A DNA stretch of 64,000 bases. Source: Danxiaibacter sp048498555. Its GTDB lineage: Bacteria > Bacteroidota > Bacteroidia > Chitinophagales > Chitinophagaceae. Every line of letters begins with the position of its first letter. The stretch's first letter is position 1. This document shows positions 53,932-62,718 of the stretch, piece by piece. The notes under the pieces were generated by a model. It was not told where the DNA came from. It did not search any database and worked only from the letters and a program-made list of their open reading frames with translations. The stretch covers positions 124,001 to 188,000 of the forward strand of contig JBEHXT010000009.1 in assembly GCA_048498555.1 (NCBI GenBank). The letters are read 5' to 3'. A program made the translations under genes and the position numbers.

Positions 53932-54795
53932 TTACCATTTCATTGTATCTGCCAACTCTTGCCTTCGTGCCTCCACCAAATTTACCAGTTGCTCCAATGA
54001 TTGAGTTAGTTCTGAATGATTATTTCTGGAATCATAATTTAAAGTTTTTAAACTCATTGTATCTTCAATTATATTTAAGACATCCTGCTTGGTAGCATTT
54101 TTCGGGGAAACAATGAAATGTTTTTTATTAAATCTAAATCTGTAATTATAATCTTCTAATAATAACCGAACATCTGGGTCATGAGGGCCACACCCAATAA
54201 ATACGAATGTGTGCGTAATCGATAATGCATCTAATACCTGATAGAAATTGCGATTATCTGTTCTTGCTTTGGAATAATCCTTTCGTGAAAATATTAGCTT
54301 ATCGGGAGTCGTTATTGTTCCATGAACCTTTAATATTACCGGCTCTGGACGTCTAATTACATCTGCTATATCTTCTTCGTAAAATGCTTTAATACTGACA
54401 TTGCCATTCGAAGCATGCTCTGCGTAGATATCGTAGATTTTATCAAAATTGGGTGTCGCAATGATACCCGAATCAAGATTAAAAATATGTTTATGAATAT
54501 CCGCCGGATGAAACTGGGGTGTCTGGAACTCTGATCTGACTAACGAATTAAAATCATCTCTGCCTAAATCTTGTCTAATTATCTCACAAGCAGTAAGATA
54601 GTCCGCATTTTTTATAAGATTGTCTACCAATTTCTTCTTAGATGTTCGACTTGACGCATAAGTAAGAAACTCTTTCCAATCCTTAGGTCTCATACCAGCA
54701 GCATTGGTTGAGTTTTTAGACACACCAGATCCAATAAAAATTACAGAGCGTCTTCGTGCGATGTCTTCGATAATGTCTTTATGCCAACTAATCAT
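53932..54795 (-). CDS. SIR2-family protein (probable NAD+-consuming defence effector)
   Basis: 287 residues of the SIR2_2 type. The NAD-binding start is IFIGSGVSKNS (19-29), then TPNFDKIYD with N116 and D118, the catalytic H158 in KVHGT, and FIGCGPHDPDV near 207. No zinc-finger cysteines, so not a classic deacetylase. This type serves as the NAD-degrading domain in several anti-phage systems (Thoeris, DSR, SIR2-HerA). Its ATG overlaps the end of the ParA-like gene by 8 bases, so the two are coupled. Confidence 0.85.
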   Translation of the reverse strand: MISWHKDIIEDIARRRSVIFIGSGVSKNSTNAAGMRPKDWKEFLTYASSRTSKKKLVDNLIKNADYLTACEIIRQDLGRDDFNSLVRSEFQTPQFHPADIHKHIFNLDSGIIATPNFDKIYDIYAEHASNGNVSIKAFYEEDIADVIRRPEPVILKVHGTITTPDKLIFSRKDYSKARTDNRNFYQVLDALSITHTFVFIGCGPHDPDVRLLLEDYNYRFRFNKKHFIVSPKNATKQDVLNIIEDTMSLKTLNYDSRNNHSELTQSLEQLVNLVEARRQELADTMKW

Positions 54796-55795
54796 TTTGA
54801 GACATTTCTAAATTTAGCTGTAAGTTGTCAGAGATATTTTCAATTACTTCGCCGTAATCTCTGACTTTGTTAAAGTGAGCACCTACAACTCCATCTCTGG
54901 CTTGTAGGTTAAAAATTGGTGTATTAGCATTTTGCGAGAGCGGGACGAGGCTATGTAAACTAGGTATTTCACCCAGTTTGAAAGATTCAATATTTGCGTG
55001 AGTATTAAAAGGTGTCAGCTCTTTTTTAATTGTTGAAGGTATTTTTTTGATAATACGTTCATAAGCGTTAACAGGTATTTTTCTTCCATCGACCGTCTTG
55101 GCTGTATACTGTTGAGTGACGTAACCTATAAATTGTAAATTCCAAAACACATCATTGTCTGCAATCTGAAAATTTTCATCTTCTTTTCTTAAATATTCCG
55201 CCAACCCGCTTTCTAAGCCCTCCCTCCATTCTTTAAGAGCTAGTGCAATATTTTCAATCGCCCTTAGACTAAATATATCTGAAGACATTGGTATTAAAAA
55301 GAAATCGCAGGCAATCAGAACTGCGCGATTTAAAGCTCCCAAGGAAGGACCGACGTCAAATATCACAAAATCATATCGTCCAAGTTTTCCTAAAAGATCT
55401 TTGAACACTAACGTAGTTTGCAGTCCACGGTAATCACCAGATTTACTTTCTATCCAATCCTTTCCTAAAAAATCTTCAGCAAGCGATAATCTTGGGTCGC
55501 CAGGAATTACATCAACTTTAAAATTCGGGCTTTTGATAATCGGCAACTCGCTTTTAATATAACCTCGGCCTCGTTGAACTGGCTTTACAATATCATAAAT
55601 AGTGCCTTCAGATTTTTCGTAGATTTCTTCGATCTGAGGATAAGGAAAAAGATATGCGGTTGCATTACATTGCGGATCCGCATCTATAATAAGCACTTTT
55701 TTTGATTCCTCAATTTTCAAATATGCAGCCAGATTACAAAGTAATGTGGTTTTACCAACTCCACCCTTGTTATTAAAGATTACTAATGATTCCAT
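54788..55795 (-). CDS. ParA/MinD-type ATPase, paired with SIR2
   Basis: 335 residues. The deviant Walker A motif is KGGVGKTT (10-17), followed by the A' motif LIIDADPQCNAT and Walker B FVIFDVGPSLGALN. It belongs to the AAA_31/ParA group. No ParB gene or parS-like site is close, and the stop overlaps the SIR2 gene by 8 bases, so a role as sensor or regulator of the SIR2 protein fits better than plasmid partition. First gene of the minus-strand island. Confidence 0.85.
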   Translation of the reverse strand: MESLVIFNNKGGVGKTTLLCNLAAYLKIEESKKVLIIDADPQCNATAYLFPYPQIEEIYEKSEGTIYDIVKPVQRGRGYIKSELPIIKSPNFKVDVIPGDPRLSLAEDFLGKDWIESKSGDYRGLQTTLVFKDLLGKLGRYDFVIFDVGPSLGALNRAVLIACDFFLIPMSSDIFSLRAIENIALALKEWREGLESGLAEYLRKEDENFQIADNDVFWNLQFIGYVTQQYTAKTVDGRKIPVNAYERIIKKIPSTIKKELTPFNTHANIESFKLGEIPSLHSLVPLSQNANTPIFNLQARDGVVGAHFNKVRDYGEVIENISDNLQLNLEMSQND

Positions 55796-56310
55796 TTATC
55801 ACACGATTATAAAAAGTATTTAAAATAGTTCATTATCTATTTGAGCTGACTGAAATAACTCCCAAAAAAAACTCACATTCCCGCCCTCCTCTGCAACGCA
55901 TAATAGTCGTCTTTGTACCACCCACTTTTCTTATCTAATGCAAATTAGACGTAGCATAGTAAATCACAGAGCCCTAGTTGCTTCTGTTCGCCGGATGCAA
56001 GCGCGCAGACTTATGTTTCCTTGACCACAATCAACAAGCCTTTACAGCAAAATTCGAATAATGAATTTCTTGAGCAGACTCGCTCGTGCTACACAACAAC
56101 GGAGATAGGCAAGCATAGGTTCGGGCAACACAATTCAGGGTATAAAAGCCTGTCTGGACGCAGTTAATGTTTTAGTATGCCTCCGGCCGCTTACTCACAT
56201 TAGGTTTGCGGGTAACGGACGAATCACATTTAAAAATCTAAAAAATAATTGATTATCCAAATTAAAATTCAATTACGGATTGGAGCTACCATGCGAATGT
56301 GCGGCCTCCC
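55796..56310. other. Gene-free stretch at the island edge
   Basis: 515 bases without a gene, integrase or tRNA. It separates the ParA/SIR2 group from the LytTR regulator and must contain the promoter of the former. Confidence 0.45.
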
Positions 56311-57042
56311 TCACTTCACCCACAACTTCTTTTTTACCACCTGCTCTATCACCTGGTCTCGGTAATTTCTGCTGACGGGAATGTTGTGTGATTGAATGCG
56401 GACTTCACTCCCATCAATCGCCTGTATTTTGTCGATGGCAACGATGTAGGATTTATGCACGCGGATAAAAGATTGGCTATCTAAATTTTGCTCCAGGTTT
56501 TTCAGGTAAAGCAATGTCATGAATTTGCCATTTACCGTATAAATGGTTACATAGTTTTGCATGCCTTCTATATAGAGTATGTCGGCTATCTGAATTTTTT
56601 CATATTTATTACCACACTTAATAAAGAAATAGTCGGGGGCGTCATTTTCTTTTGCCGTACTGTTTGATGCTTTCCGGGAAGTAAGCTGATGATAATCCTT
56701 TGCCTTATTTACAGATTTAAAGAACCTGTCGAATGTGATGGGTTTTAGCAAATAGTCCAGCACGTTCAATTGAAACCCTTCCAATGCGTATGTGGGAAAA
56801 GCGGTTGTAATAATTACCATCGGCGGCTTCTGCGCGATCTTTAAAAATTCAATGCCATTCATTTTCGGCATTTGAATATCCAGGAAAATAAGATCAACCG
56901 TGTGCTTGTCTAACACAGCTGTTAACTCTAAAGGATTTTCACATGTTGCTGTGAGATGCAGAAAATCTATTTCTCGTACATAATTTGCCAGGCCTTCCCG
57001 GGCCAGCGGTTCATCGTCAATAATTGCACAGTTTATCATCAC
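56311..57042 (-). CDS. LytTR-type response regulator
   Basis: 243 residues: receiver domain with D9/D10 and phosphoacceptor D55 in LIFLDIQMPKMNG, then a LytTR DNA-binding domain from about 138 (DYFFIKCGNKYEKIQIADI, FIRVHKSYIVAIDKI). The kinase gene ends 17 bp upstream on the same strand, and the pair form an operon. Bacteroidota LytTR regulators often control adjacent transporters; the divergent TonB receptor gene at 58506 is the obvious candidate. An ATG one codon later is equally good. Confidence 0.92.
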   Translation of the reverse strand: MMINCAIIDDEPLAREGLANYVREIDFLHLTATCENPLELTAVLDKHTVDLIFLDIQMPKMNGIEFLKIAQKPPMVIITTAFPTYALEGFQLNVLDYLLKPITFDRFFKSVNKAKDYHQLTSRKASNSTAKENDAPDYFFIKCGNKYEKIQIADILYIEGMQNYVTIYTVNGKFMTLLYLKNLEQNLDSQSFIRVHKSYIVAIDKIQAIDGSEVRIQSHNIPVSRNYRDQVIEQVVKKKLWVK

Positions 57043-57059
57043 GTTACCGAATTAATGTT

Positions 57060-58211
57060 TTAAATAGCAAGTGCCATGTCCGGCTTCAATTGTATTCCAT
57101 CGCCTCTTACCAACTCTTCCGTTTGCAACTCCAACTCAACATCAAAGCGGCTACTGCTGCCATTGATTTTTAGATTGTATTTTTCTTGATAGATCAAATC
57201 CAGCCTTCGCCGAACATTCTGCAGGCCAATTCCGCCATAATTGACAACATCCTTCGAAGCATTTACAGATGCACTGTTTGAAACTGTAAAATGAAGCAAA
57301 TGTTTTTGATCTATGTGAAGATGAATAGAAATCCAGTTGGCTTCATCCGTATGTTTGGACACATGTTTAAAAGCATTCTCAACAAACGTCATCAAAATGA
57401 AAGGCGCAATAGCAAGTGGCGCTGTATGATAACCTGTTATTTGAAAATCCACTTCAAGGCGATTATTCTGCCTTAGCTTTTCCAGCTCGATAAAATTGTG
57501 CAGGTAAGAAATCTCTTTGTTTAAAGGAATCTGTTTGTCGTTACACTCATATAATTGGTGACGTAACAGATCTGAAAACTTGGCCAACGAGGCGGAAGCC
57601 ATATCAGGGTTTTTGTGTATCAGGAAAAATATTGAGTTTATGCTATTGAAAAGAAAATGCGGATTGAATTGATACTTCAGAAATTTGAGTTCCGTTTCCA
57701 GTTTTTCTTTCTCCAGCACCTGTTGGCGACGCTGTGTCTGAATCCAGTTTTTGGTGAGTTTGATGCTCAATGCAAGTGTCATCGAAGCCATTGTTGATGG
57801 CAATGCGGTAGAGAAAAAAGAAAAGAATGATGCGTTTTTTCCGTACAGATCCGCCATTGGCCGCCCTGATAAAAAACAAGAAAAGTAATAACCCGATACA
57901 ATCACCACAGAAGTGGTTAAAGTCACTAACAAAACGTAACTAATATATTCCGCGTAACGGCCTTTAGCAAGATACTTTGGCAAGAGGTAGTACAGGTTTA
58001 TGCAGACTGCTATCGTTTGAAAAATAACATAAAAAGAAAACTTGATAGAATAAGGCGTGAACAACATGTTCTTCATCACCACAACAGGATCGCCTACAGC
58101 AACAATCCACCAGATATAGTTGTACAACCACCAAAAAGGAAGCTGGTATAATTTATACCTGGCAATCCAGTTTTGGCCTTCTTTTTTATATGTGGCGATC
58201 TTCATTGCCAT
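57060..58211 (-). CDS. LytS-like sensor histidine kinase
   Basis: 383 residues. Four N-terminal membrane spans (about 25-45, 55-77, 88-112, 128-150) are followed by a coiled coil and a His_kinase domain with the phosphoacceptor H185 in FNPHFLFNSIN. The ATPase part has FVENAFKHVSKH and GGIGLQNVRRRL. It has no large sensing domain, so the signal is sensed in or near the membrane. ATG at 58211 or, two codons later, 58205 (MKIATYKKEG), which reads better. Confidence 0.92.
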   Translation of the reverse strand: MAMKIATYKKEGQNWIARYKLYQLPFWWLYNYIWWIVAVGDPVVVMKNMLFTPYSIKFSFYVIFQTIAVCINLYYLLPKYLAKGRYAEYISYVLLVTLTTSVVIVSGYYFSCFLSGRPMADLYGKNASFFSFFSTALPSTMASMTLALSIKLTKNWIQTQRRQQVLEKEKLETELKFLKYQFNPHFLFNSINSIFFLIHKNPDMASASLAKFSDLLRHQLYECNDKQIPLNKEISYLHNFIELEKLRQNNRLEVDFQITGYHTAPLAIAPFILMTFVENAFKHVSKHTDEANWISIHLHIDQKHLLHFTVSNSASVNASKDVVNYGGIGLQNVRRRLDLIYQEKYNLKINGSSSRFDVELELQTEELVRGDGIQLKPDMALAI

Positions 58212-58505
58212 GAATTTTTAGGTGAGAGCTTATGGCGCCGCAGGTGCTCTTACAAATTACGCCGATTTTGGAGATTTTTTCCGCCAGATTATATGAAATC
58301 ACCCAAATAGTTGACAAGCCGATCCTATGGCTATATGAATGGCTTATATCGCGCTATTTCACAGGTTTAGCAGCTTTTCAACTGCAACCTGCGCAGTTGG
58401 TCAATTAAACAAGGTTGCTTGTCATTTCGGGCATCTCCGCACTTCCCTGCATTAGTTTCTTTGTTCCATGTTTTCATTATCACCACATCTTTAAATAGCC
58501 GCAAT
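58212..58505. other. Divergent gap between kinase and TonB receptor
   Basis: About 290 bases with no gene or clear promoter match; it must hold both divergent promoters. The open frame to 58419 is not used as coding. Confidence 0.4.
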
Positions 58506-60965
58506 ATGAGACTTCTGCTCACTATGCTATTTTTATTTTATGCGCTTGACATGCCACATGCCCAGGTATCCGGGAAAGTAGTAAAAGGCAACGGCGAACC
58601 TATTGCCTTTGCTAACGTTCAACTACTTTATGCAGTAGACTCAACCAACTTTAAAACCGCCATCACTGATGAAAACGGAGGATACCGGGTGGAGAAAATT
58701 CCTGCAGGTAAATATATTCTCAGAATCAATAGCATAACGTACGCAACATACACCACCCCATTTGAAACCTTACGGGCGGATGAAGCCAAAGATCTTGGAA
58801 CACAGGTTCTGACTGAAAATTTGCAACAACTGGAAACGGTTGTCGTAAGAGCAGAAAAGCCTTTGTATCAGCAAGCAACAGCTGGTACAATCGTCAATGT
58901 AGAAAGCAGCATATTAACAAAAGGCAGCAGCGCGCTTGAAGTATTGCAAAGATCACCGGGAATATTGATTGATTATAGAAACGGCGGCATTTTATTGAAC
59001 GGTAAATCTGGCGTGCTCATTATGATTGATGGAAGAGTTTTACGCATGTCCGCTGCCCAGGTCATAGATTTTTTAAACAGTATGAGCGCCAACGATATTG
59101 AAAAAATCGAGCTGTTATCTACACCGCCTGCCAGGTATGATGCGGAGGGAAGCGGAGGTATTATCAATATCGTACTTAAGAAAAACAAAACTTCCGGAAC
59201 AAGCGGATCAGTGAATCTTACAGCAGGTTATGGCTGGGCACCAAAAGCAACTGCGGGTATCAACCTTGCTCACAATACAAAAAAGATAAACCTCTATGGC
59301 ACCTATACTTTTTCCGGCGACAAAACCTATAGCGATCTTGATATAGTAAGTTATCAAAACATGCCACTATTTGGCGGCCAACTGGATGTGCGGTTATATG
59401 ATACAACCAAAGCCAGGCTTAACAGCCATGCAGCGACTGCTGGTATTGAGTATAAAATAACGCAAAGAACCAGTGTTGGAGCTAATATAACTTTTAATTC
59501 AAGCCACGATGTACGAAATACCTATTCTCATTCTTCTTACAGGCTTTTACCGGATTCCATTTTATTGTTTGACGGATTGAATTCTGGCACGGACCGCTGG
59601 AAGAATATGGTTGCATCGGTATACGCAGAAAAACAAATAAGAAGCGGCGAGAAGCTACTGTTTGATGTGGATTATCTTCACTTCAACAACAGCAGTTCAT
59701 ACACGATCAATAGTTCTTTTGTAACAAAGGACGGTTCTGTTGTAAGTAACAATGACAGTCTTTTTTCACCCAGTCAGCGGACATTTGCCAGCACTTTCAT
59801 AAACGTTGTGGTTGGTAAAATGGACTACACGAAACAGCTGTCAAAAAAAGTTAAACTTGATGCGGGCTTAAAAGGTACATTCACCAATGTGTCAAGTCAT
59901 TCGGGAATCGAGAGCCTCGTAAACGGTGAGTGGATAAATCGTTCAGAAAGCACAAGCGGCATTCTTATGAAAGAAGGTATCGGTGCAGCTTATGTGTCTG
60001 CAAGTGTTGAGCTAAGCACTGCAACCAATCTTGTTGCCGGTCTCCGCTACGAATATTCTTCTACACACATGAGTGAGCCTGACACCAAACAGCACGTGAT
60101 AGAGCGAAAGGCAGGTGTACTATTTCCCAATATAGCCATCACCCATAAATTAAATAAACAATCGGAACTGCAACTCTCCTACACAAAAAGAATAAGCCGT
60201 CCAACATACAACGATCTGGCCTCTTATGTGGGCTACAGTGATCCAACTGCAGTGTATACAGGCAACCCTTTTTTGAAACCGACAATAACACATAATCTAA
60301 AGCTGGGTTATTTATTCAGAAGCTATACATTTTCAGTGTTGTTCAGCAGGGATATTAATCCAATAGCAAGGTATCAATTGACAGAAAGTCCATCAGGTGA
60401 CATATTATTTGTTTCACCTCAAAATTTGTTATGGCAAAACAACATCACCTTCCAGGCTACCGTGCCCATAAAAGTGAATAACTGGTGGAGCATGAGCTAT
60501 ACGTATACCGGCGGCCCGCGAACGTTTAAGCTTAATTACACCAAGCGCCCTGTTGAAAAATCTTATGTTGGATATTCTTTCAACTTTACCCAATCATTTA
60601 AACTTCCACGCAGTTTTTCATTTGAATTATCTGGTTGGTATAATGGAGTTTCTTATAATGGCTCTGTAATGGTGGGTAGTTTCGGAGCTTTAAATGCGGG
60701 GTTAAAAAAAGAGCTCAAAAACAATTGGGGCTCGCTTCAACTTGCAGCAAGTGATCTGTTGCGAAGCATACATATTCAATCGTATTATGGCGCGCTTACT
60801 GAGGAAGCATTTAATATCACCAATCATGTAATATACAATCCTGAATCAACCAGGTTCCCGATTATAAAACTTACGTATTCAAAATCTTTTGGCAAAGCTG
60901 CGGGTAAGAAAGAAAACCAAAACAAAGGAAGTACTGACGAAAGTGAAAGGATAAGGAAAGAATGA
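58506..60965 (+). CDS. TonB-dependent receptor-like outer membrane protein
   Basis: 819 residues from the ATG at 58506 (signal MRLLLTMLFLFYALDMPHAQ). A carboxypeptidase-regulatory-like domain (VSGKVVKGNGEPIAFANVQL) leads into a plug (LETVVVRAEKP, GGIINIVLKKNK) and an OMP_b-brl_3-type barrel with alternating aromatic strands. The C-terminus is Lys-rich and does not end in the usual aromatic, which is common in this subgroup. Substrate unknown. Probably regulated by the divergent LytTR pair. Confidence 0.9.
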   Translation: MRLLLTMLFLFYALDMPHAQVSGKVVKGNGEPIAFANVQLLYAVDSTNFKTAITDENGGYRVEKIPAGKYILRINSITYATYTTPFETLRADEAKDLGTQVLTENLQQLETVVVRAEKPLYQQATAGTIVNVESSILTKGSSALEVLQRSPGILIDYRNGGILLNGKSGVLIMIDGRVLRMSAAQVIDFLNSMSANDIEKIELLSTPPARYDAEGSGGIINIVLKKNKTSGTSGSVNLTAGYGWAPKATAGINLAHNTKKINLYGTYTFSGDKTYSDLDIVSYQNMPLFGGQLDVRLYDTTKARLNSHAATAGIEYKITQRTSVGANITFNSSHDVRNTYSHSSYRLLPDSILLFDGLNSGTDRWKNMVASVYAEKQIRSGEKLLFDVDYLHFNNSSSYTINSSFVTKDGSVVSNNDSLFSPSQRTFASTFINVVVGKMDYTKQLSKKVKLDAGLKGTFTNVSSHSGIESLVNGEWINRSESTSGILMKEGIGAAYVSASVELSTATNLVAGLRYEYSSTHMSEPDTKQHVIERKAGVLFPNIAITHKLNKQSELQLSYTKRISRPTYNDLASYVGYSDPTAVYTGNPFLKPTITHNLKLGYLFRSYTFSVLFSRDINPIARYQLTESPSGDILFVSPQNLLWQNNITFQATVPIKVNNWWSMSYTYTGGPRTFKLNYTKRPVEKSYVGYSFNFTQSFKLPRSFSFELSGWYNGVSYNGSVMVGSFGALNAGLKKELKNNWGSLQLAASDLLRSIHIQSYYGALTEEAFNITNHVIYNPESTRFPIIKLTYSKSFGKAAGKKENQNKGSTDESERIRKE

Positions 60966-61034
60966 GATAAATATAGATCTCCGTTCTGATCTTCATCGGA
61001 TCGCAAGCCTATACATCACATAGAAGAGGCATAT

Positions 61035-61076
61035 AAAGAACAAGCCGGTTTTAGAAAAAACCGGCATTTGTTCTTT
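61035..61076. terminator. Bidirectional terminator between TonB receptor and susD-like gene
   Basis: Inner 9-bp stem GCCGGTTTT / AAAACCGGC with loop AGAA, extended by AAAGAACA / TGTTCTTT after a two-base bulge. It lies between convergent genes. Confidence 0.75.
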
Positions 61077-61090
61077 ATGATGTAGCCTAA

Positions 61091-62689
61091 CTAGTTCCAG
61101 TTATCTTTCACATCTTTCGCTACGTTAGGATTGTAATTTTTTTCAATATCAGGTATGGGGAACCATACATTTTTATCCTGAAAAGGTGTTGTTCCGTCTT
61201 TAGGTTCCGCTTTTCTTTCTGCATTGATGGTTTGTTTTGCTATGCCCCAGCGCATCAGATCAAAATAGCGTGATTGCTCGCCACACAATTCCAGTTGGCG
61301 TTCTCTTGTTAAAACAGACAAAGCATTGCTTTGCGTTCCAAGCGAAGAGTACAGCACAGCTTTCGACCTGGCGCGCACACTATTAATTAAGCCCAGCGGC
61401 TGAGTACCTGCATTACCTTGCTGAATATAAGATTCTGCCAGCATCAACAATACATCCGCATATCTTATCACCTGCCCGTTTATTGCACTTTGCGGGCCTG
61501 TAAACGTCTTCACCTCATTATAGTATTCGTATTTCTTCCATTTATAATCTCCCTGCGGATCAGTAGCATCAAAAGGAAAAGGTTGAACACCTTCTACACA
61601 TTTTTCACAATACACAGTAGCCCCACCACTTTGGGCACTACCATAAAAAGTAAATTTTGCCCGTGGGTCTATGTAGCCGGCTTGCCCGTTAGCAGGATTT
61701 GCATAGGTAAAAGCCTTCACTGCCGCATTGCTTATATAAACGTTGTTCCAGTCATTGAAGCCATACTCCTGCGCCCTGTCTGAATGCGTGGCTTTACCAC
61801 CCCAGGTTTCTTGCCCGCCGAACACATAGTATTGGTTGCCGATGCCCCAATCAGTCCATGGCGCATTCATGATCTGAAAAATATTTTCGGGACTGTTCTG
61901 GTTTGTTGTACTGAATAAGTTGTTATAATCCGGATCAAGTGAATAACTAAAAGGGGCCTGTGTTAATTTCTGCAATGTAGTTTGCGCGTCCACCCATTTT
62001 TTCTCATACATATAAACTCTTCCCAACATGGCTAATGCTGCACCCTGGGTTATTCTACCAAGATCTGCATCGCCATATTTTACAGGCAGGTCCGGTGCAG
62101 CTGCAGTTAATTCCTGCTCAACAAAAGACCAGACAGTAGCCGCAGGCGTGCGGGACGCGTAGTTATTGGCAATCGTGCTATCATAAGATGTAATCAAAGG
62201 CACATCATTCCAAAGTGATACCAGGTTGAAGTAAGCATATGCCCTTAAGAACCGAACCTCGGCCGCATATTGCTTTGTCCGCTGGATGTCTGATTGCTCT
62301 GTTGGTTTCCATTTCTCAATCCTGTCTAAAACAACATTTGCCCTGAATGTCAATCTGTATAAAGAACTCCACAACTGCCCAAGTTGTGTTTGGTTGGTAC
62401 CAAAAGTGTAATCGGCAAGTTGCGCAAGATCGCCCTGCATGTTGGTAGTCTTTTTTGCCTCATAACTCAACAGATCAAAAATAAAGTAGTATTCCCTTGA
62501 CCACAGTCCGTTATGTAACAGTGTTGCATATGTGGCAATGGTCGCCTGGTTTAAAGCATCACTGTTGTTAAAATAAGTCTCAACAGAATAAGCACTCTGG
62601 CTCTGCACATCCAGGAGCGACTTTTTACAGCTCGTACTACCTACAAGCAATAAAAATGCTGCTAAAAATATGATTGTAATATGTTTCAT
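61091..62689 (-). CDS. RagB/SusD family nutrient-uptake lipoprotein
   Basis: 532 residues with lipoprotein signal MKHITIIFLAAFLLLVGSTSC (Cys 21). The TPR-like helices and the two SusD domains are recognised by FLRAYAYFNLVSLWNDVPLI near 150 and the closing ERQLELCGEQSRYFDLMRWG. It caps the SusC channel on the cell surface and binds a glycan or peptide. The SusC gene ends 29 bp upstream on the same strand. No glycoside hydrolase gene is visible on this side, so the substrate is unknown. Confidence 0.93.
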   Translation of the reverse strand: MKHITIIFLAAFLLLVGSTSCKKSLLDVQSQSAYSVETYFNNSDALNQATIATYATLLHNGLWSREYYFIFDLLSYEAKKTTNMQGDLAQLADYTFGTNQTQLGQLWSSLYRLTFRANVVLDRIEKWKPTEQSDIQRTKQYAAEVRFLRAYAYFNLVSLWNDVPLITSYDSTIANNYASRTPAATVWSFVEQELTAAAPDLPVKYGDADLGRITQGAALAMLGRVYMYEKKWVDAQTTLQKLTQAPFSYSLDPDYNNLFSTTNQNSPENIFQIMNAPWTDWGIGNQYYVFGGQETWGGKATHSDRAQEYGFNDWNNVYISNAAVKAFTYANPANGQAGYIDPRAKFTFYGSAQSGGATVYCEKCVEGVQPFPFDATDPQGDYKWKKYEYYNEVKTFTGPQSAINGQVIRYADVLLMLAESYIQQGNAGTQPLGLINSVRARSKAVLYSSLGTQSNALSVLTRERQLELCGEQSRYFDLMRWGIAKQTINAERKAEPKDGTTPFQDKNVWFPIPDIEKNYNPNVAKDVKDNWN

Positions 62690-62718
62690 AATAATAATAT
62701 TGTGGATTGAAATTTCAT

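Noticed and set aside
53932..54795. Sirtuin protein deacetylase
   Set aside because: No zinc-binding cysteine pairs; the SIR2_2 pattern fits NAD hydrolases better.
54788..55795. Plasmid or chromosome partition ParA
   Set aside because: No ParB, no parS-like repeats and tight overlap with SIR2; still possible for the ancestor of the gene.
55796..56310. Integrase or attachment site at the island edge
   Set aside because: No recombinase gene, tRNA or direct repeat was found on either side.
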